Positions 47,361 to 58,387 of a DNA stretch of 64,000 bases are shown piece by piece (positions within the stretch are counted from its first letter, which is position 1; the number at the start of each line of letters is the position of its first letter). A model generated the notes under the pieces. That model saw only the letters and a program-made list of their open reading frames with translations. It had not been told where the DNA came from and did no database searches. The DNA is taken from assembly GCA_964036295.1 (NCBI GenBank), contig OZ038466.1, forward strand, positions 21,256,597-21,320,596, given 5' to 3'. Source of the stretch: Plumapathes pennacea. Lineage: Eukaryota > Cnidaria > Anthozoa > Antipatharia > Myriopathidae. The position numbers and the translations under genes are program-made.

Positions 47361-48108
47361 GCTGCCAACGGTCAAAATGCTCTCCGAGAAATTCAAATAA
47401 AACTAGTAATCTGCCTTGATTTCCTCTCTTAGAGTAAAGAAATGGAAGCTCTTTACTGATTATAAAACATCTGTGAAGTTTTACGCCCGTTTATTGACTT
47501 TTTACATCACTGGGAGAACAGCCGTTGTACGATTCAAATTTCGCGCTTCGAACTTCTTCGTCTCCGGGTTCTTCCTCGGCCTTCTGAGCCTTCTATCGCT
47601 AGATATGCTAAGAAGCAGTGTTTTCATGATATTATGCGCGGACATCTAAATTGTAATTGCGCAAAAATATAATGTAACATTGTATCGAGTAACGAGAGTT
47701 ACAATTATCGCTCGATCAACGCTATAGCGATAGTTGTTGCTTCCGTTTCTCTTCGGTAACGACTCTTTGCTTTCCTGGATTTGTTTTTCTCGATGTGGCG
47801 ACCAGTAATCATTCTACAGCAGGGAGGAAACGTCGATCGGCTGAAGAACGCCGCGGGTTATAGTTTTCAGTCGATCAACATCAAGCTGAGCCGCAAGTGA
47901 ATCATTTCATGGCGACTTTTTGACGGATTTTAAAATTCAGTGGACGGAACATCGACAAGAATTTATCGCTAGTTGTGTTCGGTGGGATTTGACGGAGTTC
48001 TGACCATTCTGAACGTATTTATCGGGCTTCGAGCTAAGACCGTTGGTAATCGGAAACTCCAGCCGTGTTGTTTCCACACCGCTTTCCTTCCGAGCAAAGC
48101 TGGCTAAA

Positions 48109-51100
48109 ATGTCTCAAAATCCCACCAGAGACACAGGCAATCCGGGTAAGCGTTAATCTAGGCTTAACTTTTTTCATTAAAATTGTTTACTTGCGGTCTT
48201 GTGAAATTTCCATGTATATTTGCGTTGGCTCGGGCGCCTGTGTTGAAATTTATTTTGAAGTGGCAAGACAGTTGACCTTTTCTGTATACCGATAACCTCA
48301 GCATCACATTCCTCCATCACTTCAACATCTGAATTCTTATATTTACGACGGTATGTCGTGAACTCTACAGATTGACACGTATAATGGCAAATGACGGAAC
48401 AATTTTTATTTCACAGAGAGATCCCATAAGAGCGTTCGACACGGACGGCGGTTGATTGACAACTGAAGGCGAGAAACCTTAGGCACCTCTCCTTTTATAC
48501 CGCGTCTTCGTGTTTAAATGTTTTTTACGGACAACTATGGCTTTCCGGTTTGGACAAGACAATTCGAGCCTCTGTTGTCCCTGGACAAGCAGTCTAAAAA
48601 ATACACTTTGTGGACAACGTTTTAAGAATTCGGCAAATTTACGATAATTTTGGGATTACCGGACTACCACGGTTAATATATAAATATTTTTTTCGGTATC
48701 TCAAACCGTTAAGTGGGAGTGAATGGGCGTAAAAATCCGTACTGTTCATACGATAGCTTTGACCTTTGTTAAATTATCATCATTCGCCCGGCTTAACCCA
48801 AACGATACTTTGTGTTGACAGAATGAAAATGTTTAACATTCCTGTTTTCTATTTGTGGATGACTTGCCCAGACGCGTGAAACCTTGCCCTCCAGCGCCAG
48901 TCTTTGATGTCGTCACGTGCTATCGGGTCGATAAGACATCTCATTGATTCGTTTAACTCTGCTACTGCCGAAGACGAATTTGGCCAAACTCATATAAAAA
49001 CGTGCAACTTCTGTGATCACTAAAGTGAAATTTGTACATTGCAATAGGATCTGCCAATCACCGGGACAAAACTCTCACTTTTCTGAATTGTTGAACAAAA
49101 ATTACTCAAATGAAACCAGGTTGTTTTTTGTCGGTTTATGTTTTTTTTACTAAGCCGGCTGCTTGGTCATGTTTAGCTTCTTGTTGGGCCTTGAAACCCA
49201 ATATTTTGCGGTCGGTGTCCTTAATTTGGTTGGCATTTTCTGTACGGGCGTTCTGACCTTGTCAATTTGTTTTTCCACTGTGCCGATTCAGCAGAATAAT
49301 TGTCAAATTGGAAAGGAAAAATACAGCTTGAAACACAATTCGTAAAATATTTATGGTAAATGGTCCGTGTGTACGCCCCATTTCGGTGCCTAAACAATGT
49401 TATTAAAAACCTCGTTTTATTTGTGGTTGAAACCAAATCTTTACCGGTTTGGATAAGATTCCTTGCCCGGCAGAGTTTTTTTATTACGGCCCCGCGATCT
49501 CCAAGGCCAACTCATCCAGGTATGTTTCATAATTCATGATTTCATTTTCTGCATCTAGTCCCAAATCATTCTTGTTGAGGAAGCAAAGCTTGCGTTAATA
49601 AACACAAGCCTGGACCCATTTCTGGAGTCTCTAATCTCAAGTCTCGATCACCACCAAAGACGCAAAAATACTCGTGACTTTCTTCGTCCCTCATGGCAAA
49701 AAACTCGTCAAAACTCACCTTATTTAAGCGTATCTTGTAAGTCATTGCTTAATACACCGGGAAACTGTTGGAAACTGGATTTTGGTGTTCAGGCTGCGAA
49801 CCGATTTAAAACCGACTCCGTGACATCGATCTGTGTACATTTAGATGCACGGTTGCTTCACTACACGCTACACAAAAATGTACACGCCGATCACGGTAAA
49901 CGTATACACAACAATGTGAGTAACTGGAACTATTATAATACCGTTTGACTGAATGGTACCACACGCGCGATGCGCTGTTCCGCGAAGCATAAATGTTGAC
50001 AAAGCAGTGTCAGGTATATGGGAATACGAGTTTTTACACGATAATGAACTAGCACCCCTTTAATATTATATAAAGTCTGGATTTTACAAACTGAAGGCTT
50101 GTAGAGATAGCAGAAAAAAAAATGCTGCGTGGGCGTCAGCAATTAAAACCTTAATTATCGTCTTACTTTGGTACCAGCCACGGACCAGTGCTTGTTTTTG
50201 CAGGATCTTTTTGTAAGTCTGCACAACACCAAATGACCGGAAGTTGCAGAAAGTTGATTTAGGTTGCTGACCTCGTTCGGTTCGGCTCCACTCAGCTGCC
50301 TAGTGTTTAGTTAGAACAATTCTGTTGTTCATTCTCTTCGAGTCTCGAGGTAATGGCAATTCTGCAAAATTTGTGACTCAAGCTTGGAAACTGTGTCAAA
50401 CTAGAAAGCCTAAAGTTGTGCTCACTCAAATGAAAGCCCTCGATGAATGCATTCTAATTTCACTGAACTGTCAAATGGAACTTAGGGGTGTGCCCACTCA
50501 AATCAGAGCTCTCAGTGAGTGCACTTCCAATAGCAGTGTTCATTTCCAACTCCTGAGCTGTCGAATGAAACCTAAAGGTGTGACCACTCAAATGAAAGCT
50601 CTGAATGGATAATTCTAATAGCAGTGTTCATTTCCAACTTCTGAACTATCAAATGAAACCTAAAGGTGTGACCACTCAAATGAAAGCTCTGAATGGATAA
50701 TTCTAATAGCAGTGTTCATTTTCAACTCCTGAACTGTCAAATGAAACCTAAAGGTGTGACCACTCAAATGAAAGCTCTCAATGAGTACTTCCAACAGCAG
50801 TGTTCAGTACCAACTCCTGAACTGTGGCCGTTTTGCTTCATCCCAAACGAAATTCTGAATGTAGAATATACTTTGCTGAAAAGCATAACAATCATGACAC
50901 CAAATGATTTCAGGGTAAAATGATGTCAGGGAAAAGAAAGTCCCAGAAATATACATACATTATTTTCTTACATAAAACTATTCTGCTTTCGTGCTCCACA
51001 TGAGGGTGTGTCCGTAGGTTTATAGCTGCAGATGATTTCTCCATTTTGTTTTTCAATGGATCGGTCATGAACCAGACAATTCAAATCAAACCAGCTATAA

Positions 51101-54100
51101 TTTCTATTTCAGAGACAATGGGTTTTCAAGTCTCTTCAGCCAAAATTATAAACATCTCTTACAATTCTCTTCCTGAACATTTGTAAGTGAAGTACATACA
51201 GTAAGTGACAGAGAAAGAAAAAGTGGCACCAGTTTATTTTAGGGATCTTTTTTTACATTTTAATGTGCTTATTCTTTTCCTGTATTTTCCTCCGATGTTG
51301 AACAAACTGCGCGAAAACGCGTGACCGGTTCTGATTACGGTGCATGGCACTGAAGGCACTAAATCAGTCAAGCTCTTATTCGGCTTGATACATCCGGTCT
51401 CGTATTTTGCTCAGCAAGAACACCACGCCGCTATAATCCGGTTCTATATTAAAATAGCAGGAAGGTTTAGCGTTATAACCATTGAAATCTGCAGCAGTTG
51501 CTTGGCATTTTTCGCCCGATATTTCAATCGAGTATCGCCTGATTATGAATCGAATCTGCGAGAATGTTCCTGTCTCTCGCCTGTTTCTGTTTTTAGTTAT
51601 TTATCTCGACGCTTTTGTTCTCGGCACCGTTTGAAAATACTCCGACAGCGATCAATGCATGGCCACAAGCTTCCCACTAATACCAGCTAAAGGGACGGAC
51701 GACGTCAGATGGTTGTTACAAAAAATATGGGGAAAAAATCAAAAACAGATTGCATATATTTTCTCTGCAAGAGGTTTCTCGTGTTCATGCTCAAGTTGAA
51801 ACTAATGCGGTGCGGGCTAAATTGATGTATGTGTGTATTAGGCCTTTTACCCTCTTTCTCAGAGAAATATTTATAGCGACAAACAGCACTTGTTTATTTA
51901 ACCAACTTTGTGTACCTCCTGGGTGAAGTCAATGCTTCGGAACTCTTTGATGAAAGCTAAAAGTCAAGGCTCGCTTTGTGGCAGTTTATGTTTTCAGAGA
52001 TTTTTCTTTTGTACTTTGGGGGGGGGGGGGGGGGGGGATTAAATTAGAGTGGTCTTTGCCCTTTTACACACCCTAATTGGCTCTGACATCATCGAAGTTC
52101 GTATCCGGCATCACTATGTAATTTTCTGCTCACGTTCAGAGGTGAGGGATCCTGCACGTCAGTGCAACTCTTCGCCTCGTTGTCATCATTCTGCTCTTGT
52201 TTACGCTTGTGGATAAGGAAATGTTTAGCTAAGGAAGCTAAAGGGAAAAAGGAAAAAAGCTAAGGAAAAAAAGAAAAAAAAAACCCACGGTCATTGGTAT
52301 TCTTGGTTTGCATGTGACGTCATAAGAAGGCCATCACAGAAGTAACGCACCCTACAAGTCCGATACACTAATATGTTCAAGACTGTTATGCCTTAATACT
52401 TACTGCAAAATTCTGGGTCGACACAAAATATCTATCGGGAGCTATGGACGTTTGAATACCGTGACAACAAAACCGTGTGACACGCTCGTGGCCGACTAAA
52501 ATCGTTGCTTGTGTCTGAATTATAAAGTTTTCCTTCACGAAACATTTTAAAATTGGCACTGCGAAGGATGTGAAGTAACATAGAATCAAACTGAGTCGTA
52601 CATCAGCTTCATTTCGTGTTCCGAGTTATTGGCCGCCATGTTGGTGTACAACTTTGGTCCACCAACATGGCGCCGCATACAAACTCTTATCAAATCTCCA
52701 AAAAACAAATTGCCGCTGCTTCGCCAAAATTAAGCCTGGGCAATCCAAAATTGGCATCTGGACTAATTCAGGTGTGCTCTTTTCAGTTCTGGAGTCAGAA
52801 AGGTACAATCTGTTATTTTGGAGGGTGCTGCGGTCACGTGACCCGTGAAAACCACGTGAGTGCAAACCAAGAATAAGCCCTCTCATCTCTACGGGCGATT
52901 ATTTAAAATTTTCAACTTTTGAGAGTGTGTGTTTATATGTGTAAGTATTATTCGGCTTTCTTGTAAAGATATTGAAATAATTGGTGGAAACTTCCAAAGA
53001 GTATCTGTTACTGTGCCCGTTCTTTTTCTGTTTCCCCTTCCGGTTGCTTTTTTTTCCTCTCTCACTCGCCATCTCCCTTATCCTGGTCCCAGAGGTTTTC
53101 TAATAGAAAACCTCTGATACGAGAGTACATCTCCCACTGTATGAAAGAAAAGAAAAGAAAGGAAAAACGTTTTTGACTGATGGGGTGCATTTAAGTCGGT
53201 AAATGCCAGTTCAAACAGAACGTGCTGTGCTGTTCTGTTTGTGGTGAAACGCGAGTTTTATTTAATCATCATTTTCCGGTGTTCGTTCCTGTTCTGGGTT
53301 CTTCTTTCTGCGGTCTGTTATGACCATGATTCAGCAATATGTCTGGGGTCAAATAGTCATGCAAACTCGACAAACAAGTTTTCGAAAACAAAAAACTTGG
53401 CTAAGGTGTTATGGTCTTCTCCGGTCTTGAAGACATTGTCGAAAAATGGAGTCAGTTGTTCCCACGCTCTATCGAGACATACTTGTAAAAAGCGCGCGGT
53501 GTGCATGGACGTGATTAGGGATAATTTGAGTAGGAGGCGATGAAAGCTCATAAGAGGAAGTTAAGGCACGTAGTAGAGTTATGCCGAAACAAGAATAGGG
53601 GAGGGGAGAGGAGGAAGAAGACAGAAAGAGAAAGAAGCTAAGGAGAGTGAAGAACAAGAAGCCGGAAGAGGAGGTGTAGGAGGCTCCACAACAACCAGAA
53701 CGAGAAGAAAGAAGGAAGGGAAGAAGAAAGACGAGAAGAAAAAAAGAGGAGAATTAGGGACGGCAAAAAGAAGGGGAGAAGGAGAAAGAGGGAGTGCAGA
53801 AAGGAGGTGTGGAAAACAAAAATAAATAAGAGAAACGAACAAACTTAACAAATCGTAGTTCATCGGCCTCTTTCCGTCGTCACGCTGAACTCACGAAAAC
53901 TCGCTCCTCGTCACCTTAACCTTGGCGAAGGAAATGGATATTTGAAATATTCCAGATTTCTGTAAAATGATCATCGCCTTGACGGAACGCTCAGCTGGAA
54001 TGCGGACCGATTTCGATAAATGTTATGGTGTTTTTGTTTTTGAGTACTAATTTTTGCTTGATCATTGCCCTACACTTGAAGAACGGCTCCAAGTCGTCTT

Positions 54101-55889
54101 CATCGCACATGTCGTTCTGGCAAGTCCCGAGCTGGGGGTGGTGGGGAACACCAGGTTGAATGATATTCCCACAATAAATTGGATGACTTCCTGAATCTTC
54201 CTTGGCTCTCGAATCTCTATGTAATATCCGATCCTTTTTTGCCGATACGTGAGGTAATTTGTGCAGTCGTATTTTTCACGAGCTTTGGTCTCACTTTACG
54301 TGTCGTGACATGAGCATTTGTTGAGCATTATCAAAGGAGCCAACTAGAATAAACAAGAGAAATATAAAATTGCTCCATCGTTTGGACGCCACAGGGTTTC
54401 AGGAAATTGGTACTTGGATTGTTGTGGGACCCGAGCCCAGCACACTAAATTTATTCGAGGTCGGTATTCAAAAACCAAGAAATTCATCTGAGGGACAGAG
54501 GAACACAGTCTAACACCTGAGTATATCTTATACCAAAAACCAGAACATCGTTCAGAAATTGTGCAAGAGTACAAGTGTCCTGTTTTTCTGTATTGAAACT
54601 GTCTAGACTTCCAAACGTTGCAGTCTTCAGGCCTAGGATTGAACAGAGAGAACATGCAATGGCTGCTTGTATTAAAATTTGTACTAATTTTGTACAATTA
54701 CCTTCACTCGAAATGCCTTATCGAAAGCTATAAGAAAAGGCAGAAGGTATTTTCCGCCAGTGTAAAAAATTATTTTGTGTGTGAGTGCATTTCTAGATGA
54801 TTGCGTGTGTTCCATCACAGTCAATGTACAAAAATAGTAAAGAAATGACGATGTGCCGTTGTCTGAAGTCTATTTCAATCAAATTGGGGAGGAAATCAGT
54901 TGATATAAGACAGCCTTGATGACAACTTTTCAATTTCTTGTTCTCGCGTGAAGGATTTGCAAAATGAGACTCCGAGTCACAGCGAAGAGGCCCGCCGCTC
55001 AAGTTTACGCTCAACGATTTACAAGCTTGCTGGAAAGCCCCTAAAAGGTTCACTCTCTCTCTCTTTTTTTTTTTTTTTTTTTTTTTTACAGAAAAAGAAA
55101 TGAAGAAGCTTTGGTTATATTCAGTTCTCTTTCCATAGAATGCAAAGAATTTAAACTCTGCTCGAGAACAAAGTTATCACTGTTGTTAGAGTGTACTCGC
55201 GTTGAGAGCTTTATTTGAGTGTCCACACGTTCAGGTCAGGAGCTGGAAGTTTCTTCGGTTGAGTCAACATGAAAGTGAAACTTCTTTTTTGGTGGGGGGG
55301 GGGGGGGGGGAGAATGGAGGGGTGATTGCCATGTTGTCGACACGCGGATACAAGTCAATTACGAGCCCGTTCCCATTTTCTGCTAAACAATTTGACAACT
55401 TTCGAAAGTTCTCGTGAATGTAGTGCAGCTGGAACAGCCCAAAGCGTTGCAGTGTGCAGGGCTAGTTGAATTATGCTTCTGGCGCACTATTAAACGGACA
55501 TTATCTATTGCACATCAGCACGTCGGCGACTTATACGGTTTTGGCCTCAACAGAATTAATACCTCTTGCTTATTGGCACTACCACTGCAAAATTCGATAC
55601 GAATTGAAACAAACGAGCTTCGTACTGTAACATTTCCTTTGTGGCTTTGCGGCCAAAAATGATCTGCCGTTTTAGTCGTTTCAATTTTGTATCCAAACTG
55701 CTTTAGCTGCGAAATGATATAAAAAATAAATAAATAAAAAAAAATGCTAGACAGTTTCATTAAATTGCCTTTTCTTTAGCTGCATTTTTCAATAACTTTG
55801 CGAGAGCAAGAGAGACAAAGAGCTTCCTTGCCAAGCGTGAAGAAGAGCAGCTTGAAGCGATACGAGGTGAAGACGACATGGGCGATTAG
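48109..55889 (+). CDS. Putative two-exon microprotein gene, unknown function
   Basis: Exon 1 (48109-48145) encodes MSQNPTRDTGNP and ends at CCGG|GTAAGC in phase 1. The last exon (55780-55889) follows CCTTTTCTTTAG and reads in the matching phase: 'AAFFNNFARARETKSF', 'LAKREEEQLEAIR', then 'GEDDMGD' and TAG. Joined directly they give 48 residues. The second half is a charged amphipathic helix. An AATAAA lies at 56431, about 540 nt past the stop. I do not recognise the family. Missing internal exons in the 7.6-kb intron would lengthen it. Support is the good splice sites, the phase match and the ordinary codon content; there is no homology evidence. Confidence 0.45.
50403..50825 (+). repeat. Tandem repeat of about 88 bp, 4-5 units
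   Basis: Units contain GGTGTGACCACTCAAATGAA, AGCTCT and AATAGCAGTGTTCATTT. TAAAGGTGTG occurs at 50573, 50661 and 50749 (88-base steps), with two more diverged units upstream. It lies in the long intron of the putative microprotein gene. A lone relative is at 46195. Confidence 0.75.
52288..52880. mobile_element. Inverted-repeat element with ATTCTTGGTTTGCA ends
   Basis: ATTCTTGGTTTGCATGTGACG at the left (shown from about 52288) is mirrored by CACGTGAGTGCAAACCAAGA and AT at the right. The interior has GCCGCCATGTTGG...CCAACATGGCGCC and a palindromic GGTCACGTGACC. It is probably a non-autonomous transposon carrying E-box/YY1-like sites. Superfamily unknown and flanking duplication unclear. Confidence 0.4.
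53091..53115. repeat. Perfect 12-bp-arm palindrome
   Basis: AGAGGTTTTCTA, a single A, then TAGAAAACCTCT. It is a perfect dyad that could form a hairpin in RNA or a small cruciform. No gene context. Confidence 0.6.
53590..53830 (+). repeat. Purine-rich (GA) tract
   Basis: About 240 bases are dominated by A and G on the plus strand (GGAGGAAGAAG-type). The opposite-strand frame (53579-53863) is a low-complexity Leu/Phe/Pro/Ser shadow. There is potential for triplex formation; no gene recognised. Confidence 0.6.
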
Positions 55890-57579
55890 ATGATGAGTCA
55901 GCGCGATTGGGGTGGGGTACTATTGAATTGTTTAATCCTCTTTGACTCCGAGACGAAGTTATATTTGAAACCGAACAATTACCTCACGTGGATTTCCGCC
56001 AGCAGCGACTAAGTCTAACCTAAGAAAGAACTATTGGGACAAAGGTCCGACTACATGATATCTCAATTCATTGTAAAGCACGAACCGAATCTAGTCTATC
56101 ACTTGAGTCGACTTTATATTACCGAAGGTGCCGCGGTTGTGACCTCTTAATAGCCTTTCTTGTAATACCGTGCATCGCCGTTATCTTTGTTAGTGCCACT
56201 GGTATGTGGTGGTCCTGGCCCATGTGTAGGTCTTATTGATAATTGCTTTCTTGCACGCAAGAGCTGCAGCTGAGTTGAAATAATCGGCCACTCTCCAATG
56301 GCGTTTGGGCTTTTATTTGACAATGGCTGTTCCAGTGAATTTGTCAATTATGTAACTCTGCCCGCCTCGATTTTAGCTTGTGCTACCAGCGGTGCAGTGT
56401 TTTCAGAAATGTATTCTGTAATGTAATATGAATAAAAATAGCGTAAAAGAGTATTTCAGTCCCGAATTCTTTGTTTCGGTGTCGGCAGCTTTAGGATAAA
56501 GTGAAGTATTCAAAATTCCCTTTTTCGTTTTACAGTATAGTTACCCCAAACTTCGCCTGGCACGGTCATAGTCGCACATGGTCTTCCTCGCCTTCAACTC
56601 CTTCATGGGGCCCTTGAAGGCTTAGCTTGCTTCCGTTTACTTACTTAGAAAATCACGAGGAAAATATCAATTTCCAAAGCAACATATCAATTTATTAGAG
56701 GCTCAGGCTAAAATGAAAGTGCTGATGGTATCATCATTATGAAAGTATCATCCGCTTTTATAGAAATGAAAACGTTTAATCGGAAAGCATAACATCCTCT
56801 AGATTCATCCATCAATCGCAGCTCCTATTTTTTGACGGTGACTGGGACACATTTTGAAGAATTTCTCCATTCATCACTTAGGTATTGAAAAACAGAAGTA
56901 CAAAATATATCTTAACTAAAATTTCAGGTTATAAAGATTACTGGTTTTACAAGTTAATAGCGGTTCATTTTGCAATGTACAAAATAGTACGGCAGTTTAG
57001 ACCACCGAGGTAGAATAAACAATAAATACCTGCAGACCGCACATGTGGCGTAAAAAATCTGAATTCAGTGTTCGTTTCTATTCTTGACAAGTTTTGTCAT
57101 AAAAAGTAAAAAGAAATTGAATGCACGCAAATCACCGGGGGCCGTCAGCGCTGTGCAGTAACGTAAACAATGCGTTTCCAACATCTGTCATCGTTTAGTG
57201 CAATTAGTATGTGCGTAGTCGGTTTGTTGCTTCTTTTACACGTTTTCTGAGTGACTGTACAAACGTTTTTCATGAGAAACGTAAACACTATCAAGTTTTT
57301 AGGACTTTGGAACGTCTTGCTTCGCCAGGGGACTTTATATCTTCTTAAAAAAAGGTGGTTAAAGTCCACGGTGGTTAATAAAACGTGCGCAGAAAACAAG
57401 GAACAAACTAACCGCAACCGCTATCTGGCATTTCTACCTCAATTTTATTTCGTGTCATATTTTGTCTGATCTGTTATCGGACCGCAGTTCATACATAAGT
57501 GCCAAGGTCCGCTGAGCACGTGAACACTTCGTGCTCATCAATTAAGTTGGCGAATGAAGTCTGTTGACATAATTTTTTT

Positions 57580-57612
<33 letters not shown>

Positions 57613-58087
57613 GCGAGGGAAGCTTGATAAGATATAAGTAGATAGCTAATCCCAGTTGTTTTCCTTTTCGTGTTTTGTTTGGGTTGAACAGCCAGCACCG
57701 AGCCGAGCACCGAATCTACCTTCTAACCGTTGCGTATGACACAGAGTTTTCCGAAATTCTTGCTGAGTTTGAGTTTTCCCGGTGGACTAAAAAAGTCCCA
57801 CGCAGTGAAACAGCCAACAGGGTTCCTGAACTGACAAAATAAAAACGTCAGTCAAACAGGCGGCCTTGCGTCGAACCTGCGCGCTGATTGGCCGAAAAAG
57901 AAAACGAACTTTGCCTGAGTGGATATATCGACGTTTCTGATTGGTTACAATTTTGCTGACTTCATGCCAAAGCTCACATGACTGTAAATGTATCCTGTTG
58001 ACCTATTGTTTTTGGCATCCAGGGCGTTAAAGCCTGCATTCAACGCACTGACGGGCTTTATTCCCTCCTGACACTGAACCGCGAGCA
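55890..58087. other. 3' flank of microprotein gene and upstream of lipid transfer gene
   Basis: Contains the inferred 3' UTR (to about 56450), a long T-run (about 57571-57611) and the proximal promoter of the lipid transfer protein. A TGTTGACCTATTGTTTTTGG segment near 57996 resembles a forkhead-type site. No additional gene recognised. Confidence 0.45.
56431..56436 (+). terminator. Poly(A) signal candidate for the microprotein gene
   Basis: AATAAA about 540 nt downstream of the stop at 55889, followed within about 40 bases by a TTTGTTTCGGTGTCGG GU-rich segment typical of a downstream element. Confidence 0.45.
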
Positions 58088-58353
58088 ATGCAATTGCTCT
58101 GGGTGATTTTGTTGGCTACAGGAGCCCTTGCGGGTAAGTTTTACCTCGAGAGAGAAAGAATTGTAGACAGCGCTTATGGACGAGGCATTTAGGGTTTCAA
58201 TTCAGGGTTTAATTTGACCTTCGTCCCTTTTTGTTGTTATTACGTACGCAAGTGTCCGTCGAACTAATCTGTGCATGGGCGAATTCATGCATGTGTATAT
58301 CGGGAACTTGTAGTATAGTACGAAGAGGTAATGACTTATGTAGTTCTGCGTAA

Positions 58354-58387
<34 letters not shown>

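Larger units (their letters stand above)
45777..48108. other. CENP-C 3' flank and upstream region of the next gene
   Basis: Presumed CENP-C 3' UTR with no close AATAAA (a candidate lies near 46675). It also holds a fragment of the 88-bp repeat family (46195-46275), a short tandem repeat (46721-46830), repeated 'AAGGTCCAAG' motifs around 46970-47070, and promoter-like elements at 47303-47360. No coding exon was recognised. Confidence 0.5.

Noticed and set aside
47358-47435. A short frame MAANGQNALREIQIK downstream of a TATA box, vaguely like the CENP-C N-terminus
   Set aside because: Only 25 codons, no clear donor, and the shared ATGGC(G/T)GC start is explained by a YY1-like motif.
53579-53863. 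A 94-codon Leu/Phe/Pro/Ser frame on the minus strand
   Set aside because: It is the complement of a purine-rich tract, with low complexity and no splice or domain support.
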